Shown here piece after piece: positions 31,315-34,258 of a stretch of DNA of 34,258 bases. Each line of letters begins with the position of its first letter. Position 1 is the first letter of the stretch. The notes below the pieces were generated by a model that searched no databases, was not told the DNA's origin, and was given only the letters and a program-made list of their open reading frames with translations. Made by a program: the position numbers and the translations under genes. This DNA is from Nitrospirota bacterium (lineage in GTDB: Bacteria > Nitrospirota > Thermodesulfovibrionia > Thermodesulfovibrionales > JdFR-88), in assembly GCA_021789935.1 (NCBI GenBank), contig JAJYIR010000018.1, forward strand, positions 14,538 to 48,795, written 5' to 3'.

Positions 31315-32556
31315 ATGAATTTTTTTGCAAATTCTCACGGAGAGTCCGGCGGCACAGGATTCCGGGTGCTAGGGGCTATAAGCTTCTCGCATTTTTTGAA
31401 CGACACCATGCAGTCCCTGATCCTGGCGATCTATCCCCTGCTTAAAGACAGGTTCCATCTGAACTTCGCGCAGATCGGGCTGATAACTCTCAGCTATCAG
31501 CTCACGGCGTCCCTGCTTCAGCCCCTGGTGGGGCTCTATACAGATCACCATCCGAAACCATATTCGCTTGCCTTCGGCATGGGTTGCACGCTTATAGGCC
31601 TCCTGGCCCTGGGGATAGCTCCCAGCTACGGGTGGGTCCTTTTCGCCGCCGCTCTTGTGGGCATGGGGTCCTCCATATTCCATCCGGAGTCCTCGCGTGT
31701 GGCCCGAATGGCCTCCGGCGGACGGCACGGGCTGGCCCAATCTTTTTTTCAGGTGGGCGGCAATATGGGGACCGCCATGGGCCCCCTGGCTGCGGCTTGG
31801 ATTGTTATCCCCCACGGACAACGCAGTGTCGCCTGGTTCTCACTGGCCGCTTTCCTGGCCATCGTGGTGCTTTGGAATGTGGGAGGCTGGTACAAGCGGC
31901 ACCAAAGGCTTTCGGCCCACAGTTCCACCCGTTGGGGATTGCACCCGCAGTTGCCGGCACGCAGGGTGGTTTTTTCCATAGCGGTCCTTCTGATACTGGT
32001 CTTTTCCAAGTACTTCTACCTGGCCAGCTTCAGCAGTTATTTCATCTTTTACCTGATGCATAAGTTCCATCTGTCTGTGCGGTCCGCGCAGGTGCATCTC
32101 TTTTTGTTCCTGTTTGCGGTTGCCGCCGGCACTTTCCTGGGCGGCCCGATAGGCGACCGCATAGGCAGGAAAAGAGTTATCTGGATGTCTATCCTGGGCA
32201 CTGCCCCCTTCGCGCTGGCTCTTCCGTATGCAAACCTGGCGTGGACGGGCATTCTCGCCTTTATTGCCGGGTTCATACTCGCATCCGCATTTTCAGCCAT
32301 TATCGTTTTCGCGCAGGAGCTGATCCCGGGCAAGGTGGGGACCATCTCCGGCTTCTTCTTCGGCTTTGCCTTCGGCATGGGCGGCATCGGGGCTGCGGTG
32401 CTGGGCAAACTGGCCGACCATCACGGCATCGTATTCGTCTATCGCCTGTGCTCGTACCTGCCGCTGCTGGGGGGTCTTACGGCGTTTCTGCCTGATCTGC
32501 GGCGCGGAGTCCCCCGGACGGACAGCGGCCCCGGCGCTCTCCAAAAAATAAAATAA
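31315..32556 (+). CDS. fsr: MFS transporter, fosmidomycin-resistance (Fsr) family
   Basis: 413 residues, with about 12 hydrophobic segments and the Fsr signature at the start (ISFSHFLNDTMQSLILAIYPLLKDRF), then LTASLLQPLVGLYTDHHPKPYSL and GMGSSIFHPESSRVARMASGGRHGLAQSFFQVGGN. Family members export fosmidomycin and other small molecules by proton antiport; the natural substrate here is unknown. A second MFS motif A-like GPIGDRIGRKRV lies in the second half. AGGAGA lies 9 bases before the ATG. It is transcribed divergently from the disulfide reductase gene, from an A/T-rich region (31200-31314) with no clear promoter of its own. Confidence 0.9.
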   Translation: MNFFANSHGESGGTGFRVLGAISFSHFLNDTMQSLILAIYPLLKDRFHLNFAQIGLITLSYQLTASLLQPLVGLYTDHHPKPYSLAFGMGCTLIGLLALGIAPSYGWVLFAAALVGMGSSIFHPESSRVARMASGGRHGLAQSFFQVGGNMGTAMGPLAAAWIVIPHGQRSVAWFSLAAFLAIVVLWNVGGWYKRHQRLSAHSSTRWGLHPQLPARRVVFSIAVLLILVFSKYFYLASFSSYFIFYLMHKFHLSVRSAQVHLFLFLFAVAAGTFLGGPIGDRIGRKRVIWMSILGTAPFALALPYANLAWTGILAFIAGFILASAFSAIIVFAQELIPGKVGTISGFFFGFAFGMGGIGAAVLGKLADHHGIVFVYRLCSYLPLLGGLTAFLPDLRRGVPRTDSGPGALQKIK

Positions 32557-32652
32557 ATAAAAATAAAAAAAATGATTTCAGGCAAAAACGTGAATGACTT
32601 TCCCGTGCCCCCGCTGCGTTTCGGTCCGATCCGGGATTTATCCGGGGCCCAT

Positions 32653-32682
32653 TTGACATGAGCTTCCATGTAAACTGATAAT
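32653..32682 (+). promoter_or_regulatory. yhcC promoter predicting a leaderless mRNA
   Basis: TTGACA (32653-32658) and GATAAT (32677-32682) are separated by 18 bases. Five bases (TGAAT) then lead to ATG 32688, so transcription should begin at the start codon. The in-frame TTG at 32682 overlaps the -10 and cannot be the start if this promoter is used. Confidence 0.6.
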
Positions 32683-32687
32683 TGAAT

Positions 32688-33641
32688 ATGGCACCTGTCA
32701 GGCGTTTCAACTCTTTCGGGGCGTTCGCGAAGGCCACGTGGGACGGCAGAAAACTTCAGAAAGTGAATATTGACGCAGGTTTTACCTGCCCTAACCGGGA
32801 CGGCACCCTTGGGTACGGGGGCTGTGTCTACTGCAACAACAACAGCTTCAAGCCCGGTTCCTGCCGGTCCGTTCTGCCGGTTTCAAAACAGGTGTCTGAC
32901 GGGATCGGTTACCTGGAGCGCCGGTACAAAGCGGACCTTTTTCTTGCATATTTTCAGTCCTACACCAACACATACGCGCCCGTGGAAGAGCTGGAGAGGC
33001 TTTATCTGGAGGCCCTGGCCCATCCGCAGGTTGCGGGCCTTGCGATAGGGACAAGACCCGATTGCGTGGATGAACAGAAAATCGCCCTGCTTGAAAGCCT
33101 GGCCAGGAAATACTTTGTACTGGTTGAATACGGGATCCAGTCCATCTATGAAAAATCTCTGCATTTCATCGAACGAGGGCATGGTTTAGAGTCGTTCCTG
33201 CAGGCGGTGGAACTCACCTCCGGAAGAGGCATCCATATAGGGGCCCACATCATAGCGGGCATTCCAACCGAGACCCGGGAGGAAACCCTGCTTATGGCGG
33301 ACAGGATGTCGGAACTGGACATCGGGTTTTTAAAACTGCACCAGTTGCAGGTGGTAAAGGACACAAAGCTTGCCCATTCCTATGAGGAGGCCCCGTTCCC
33401 CGTCTTCGGGTACGAGGAGTATATCGATTTCGCCGTCGATTTCCTGGAGCGCCTGCGGGCGGACATCGTAATCCAGAGGCTGTTTGCAACGGCCCCCGAT
33501 GAGCTGCTTATCGCGCCCAGATGGGGATGGGACAGGCACCGGACCCTCATCGACATCGAGAAAAGGCTTGCCGCGCGGGACACCTTCCAGGGTAAAAAAA
33601 CAAAAAAGAAAAAAGCAGCGGATAATCTTATGCAGAAATAG
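32688..33641 (+). CDS. yhcC: YhcC-type radical SAM protein (TIGR01212 family)
   Basis: 317 residues. The N-terminus (VRRFNSFGAFAKATWDGRKLQKVNIDAG) and the unusual cluster motif CPNRDGTLGYGGCVYC (Cys34, 46, 49) are diagnostic of the YhcC/TIGR01212 family, related to HemN and Elp3-like radical SAM proteins. Further motifs: IGTRPDCVDEQK, VEYGIQSIYEKSL, HIIAGIPTETREETL. The reaction is not known to me. The tail is Lys-rich (GKKTKKKKAADN). The start at 32688 is preferred over TTG 32682 because of the promoter position; no Shine-Dalgarno is present. Confidence 0.9.
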   Translation: MAPVRRFNSFGAFAKATWDGRKLQKVNIDAGFTCPNRDGTLGYGGCVYCNNNSFKPGSCRSVLPVSKQVSDGIGYLERRYKADLFLAYFQSYTNTYAPVEELERLYLEALAHPQVAGLAIGTRPDCVDEQKIALLESLARKYFVLVEYGIQSIYEKSLHFIERGHGLESFLQAVELTSGRGIHIGAHIIAGIPTETREETLLMADRMSELDIGFLKLHQLQVVKDTKLAHSYEEAPFPVFGYEEYIDFAVDFLERLRADIVIQRLFATAPDELLIAPRWGWDRHRTLIDIEKRLAARDTFQGKKTKKKKAADNLMQK

Positions 33642-33651
33642 GCAGGCTGGC

Positions 33652-33698
33652 GCGGAAGCAGGCGCGGGTTTCTCATGGAAATAAACGCGCGCCTCCGC
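33652..33698 (+). terminator. GC-rich hairpin after yhcC
   Basis: GCGGA (33652-33656) plus GGCGCG (33661-33666) pair with CGCGCC (33688-33693) plus TCCGC (33694-33698), leaving a 4-base bulge and a 21-base loop. It begins 11 bases after the yhcC stop. No T-run follows. The stretch 33699-33862 is A/T-rich and contains no gene; it may act as an upstream activating element for the promoter at 33863. Confidence 0.45.
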
Positions 33699-33862
33699 TG
33701 AGCCCCGGTGCGGTTTTCCCCTTCAAGTATAGCCTCCTGAGTTAATACCAGGGATAACAGAGTTTGCCCTAAAATCTGCATAATTAGACTCCCTTAAAAA
33801 TGTGAAGGTTTCCAATAAAAATTTAGTAAGAAATTTGTTTGTAAAATTTGCGAAAAAAATTC

Positions 33863-33891
33863 TTGACATCCTCAAAACGATTGTGCTTAAT
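33863..33891 (+). promoter_or_regulatory. Promoter of the riboswitch RNA
   Basis: TTGACA (33863-33868) is full consensus, with a 17-base spacer and -10 CTTAAT (33886-33891, 4 of 6). It lies about 28 bases before the aptamer and is preceded by A/T-rich sequence resembling an UP element. Confidence 0.75.
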
Positions 33892-33918
33892 AGGAGCAGC
33901 TTGCAATTTTTAATTGCA

Positions 33919-34005
33919 GAGCCAGCGAAAAGGCAAACCCCGGGTAACCGGGCGACGCAAAGCTACCTGCCCTGAATAAGGGTAGAGGGGCCGCCGAAAT
34001 GGCTG
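33919..34005 (+). ncRNA. Cyclic-di-GMP-I riboswitch aptamer (GEMM-I)
   Basis: The aptamer shows the conserved GEMM-I blocks in order: GCGAAAAGGCAAACC (33924-33938), GACGCAAAGC (33954-33963), and GCCGCCGAAATGGC (33990-34003) closing the three-way junction. The outer helix is AGCCA (33920-33924) with TGGCT (34000-34004); GGTT-type tetraloop and receptor details are partly degenerate. The GG before CAAACC fits the c-di-GMP-binding class; the cGAMP-selective variants (GEMM-Ib) differ at one purine here and cannot be wholly excluded by eye. It controls the terminator right after it. Confidence 0.85.
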
Positions 34006-34017
34006 AAGCTGTTTTGG

Positions 34018-34046
34018 AAGCCCACCTTTTCGAAGGCGGGCTTTTT
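34018..34046 (+). terminator. Intrinsic terminator, expression platform of the riboswitch
   Basis: AAGCCC-a-CCTT (34018-34028) pairs with AAGG-c-GGGCTT (34033-34043), with a TTCG tetraloop and one A/C mismatch, followed by T5 (34042-34046). Its position 13 bases after the aptamer is that of a ligand-controlled terminator. Confidence 0.85.
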
Positions 34047-34131
34047 GCGTTTATGGAGGGATATGATTTAAAACGAATTACGATTGAGAAGGGTTAAAAA
34101 ACAATATTGCTTTTTTAAACAGAAGTTTTTA

Positions 34132-34258
34132 GGCTCTTCAGGGTTCTGTGTGGGTACAAAGGGGTTGAAATGAGGATCTGATATCCGTCAATCTATCCTT
34201 CAAACGATTTTTTGGAGGGATGGCGGATGCAGGACAAAGAGCTTTACCGGCAGTTGTT
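34132..34258 (+). mobile_element. Left end of an ISL3-family insertion sequence (cut by the window edge)
   Basis: GGCTCTTCAGGGTTCTGTG (from 34132) has the GGCTCTT-type terminus of ISL3-family inverted repeats, and about 95 bases inside it begins a transposase reading frame typical of that family. The right end and the flanking 8-bp target duplication lie outside the window. The element is inserted about 85 bases downstream of the riboswitch terminator; 34047-34131 contains only a GGAGGG and very short frames. Confidence 0.7.
34227..34258 (+). CDS. ISL3-family transposase, N-terminus only
   Basis: Ten codons, MQDKELYRQL, run into the window edge. This matches the typical start of ISL3-family transposases (MxDxELYxxLL), DDE enzymes with an N-terminal zinc finger. 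GGAGGG lies 9 bases upstream. Identification rests on these ten residues plus the neighbouring terminal repeat. Confidence 0.65.
   Translation, partial: MQDKELYRQL

Noticed and set aside
34053-34098. 14-codon frame between the riboswitch terminator and the IS
   Set aside because: Too short, start lies before the GGAGGG site, and no resemblance to a known leader peptide.

Overview
The window reads as a chromosomal stretch of a Gram-negative bacterium. It carries lpxC (lipid A synthesis), several Sec and lipoprotein signal peptides, sigma70- and sigma54-type promoter sequences and a cyclic-di-GMP riboswitch. The GC-rich genes, a DsrN-like CbiA protein, the fused B12-binding radical SAM/DUF2344 protein next to RNase G and the abundant TPR proteins fit an anaerobic or microaerobic lineage such as Nitrospirota or a Desulfobacterota-like group. 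That placement is inference; no rRNA or other marker gene is present.

Layout. 1-1581: the tail of an upstream gene, translationally coupled to a cobyrinate/sirohaem a,c-diamide synthase. 1582-7201: an accessory island with a small secreted cysteine-containing protein, tandem hairpins, an internally deleted tyrosine integrase, a three-gene operon for exported proteins (two paralogous TPR lipoproteins and a 512-residue secreted protein) and a fragment of an InlB/YVTN-repeat surface protein. 7202-10886: truB, a transaldolase-like aldolase and a secreted protein with 14 TPR units. 10983-17192: a compact minus-strand operon (B12 radical SAM, rng, larE, glcF). 17357-24910: ugd, rarA, an NtrC-like regulator that has lost its ATPase and sigma54-contact motifs, a 5'-methylthioadenosine phosphorylase-type gene, tldD and lpxC. 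24953-33641: a histone H1-like protein, an HTH plus degenerate nucleotidyltransferase protein, nfo, rmuC-DUF167-pseudouridine synthase, a flavin disulfide reductase without its usual active-site His, a Fsr-type MFS exporter and a YhcC-type radical SAM protein. 33642-34258: promoter, c-di-GMP-I riboswitch and intrinsic terminator, then the left end of an ISL3-family insertion sequence.

Most of the conserved part is housekeeping: tRNA/rRNA modification (truB, rluD-like), RNA turnover (rng), DNA maintenance (rarA, nfo, rmuC) and envelope synthesis (lpxC, ugd). The strongest unexpected signals are four. Five genes (rarA, the HTH gene, nfo, rmuC, yhcC) have a good -10 element only 5-8 bases before the start codon and no Shine-Dalgarno, which predicts leaderless mRNAs. 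A full-consensus sigma54 promoter lies just before lpxC. An NtrC-family protein has apparently been converted to a non-ATPase regulator. A c-di-GMP riboswitch has been cut off from its target gene by an insertion sequence.
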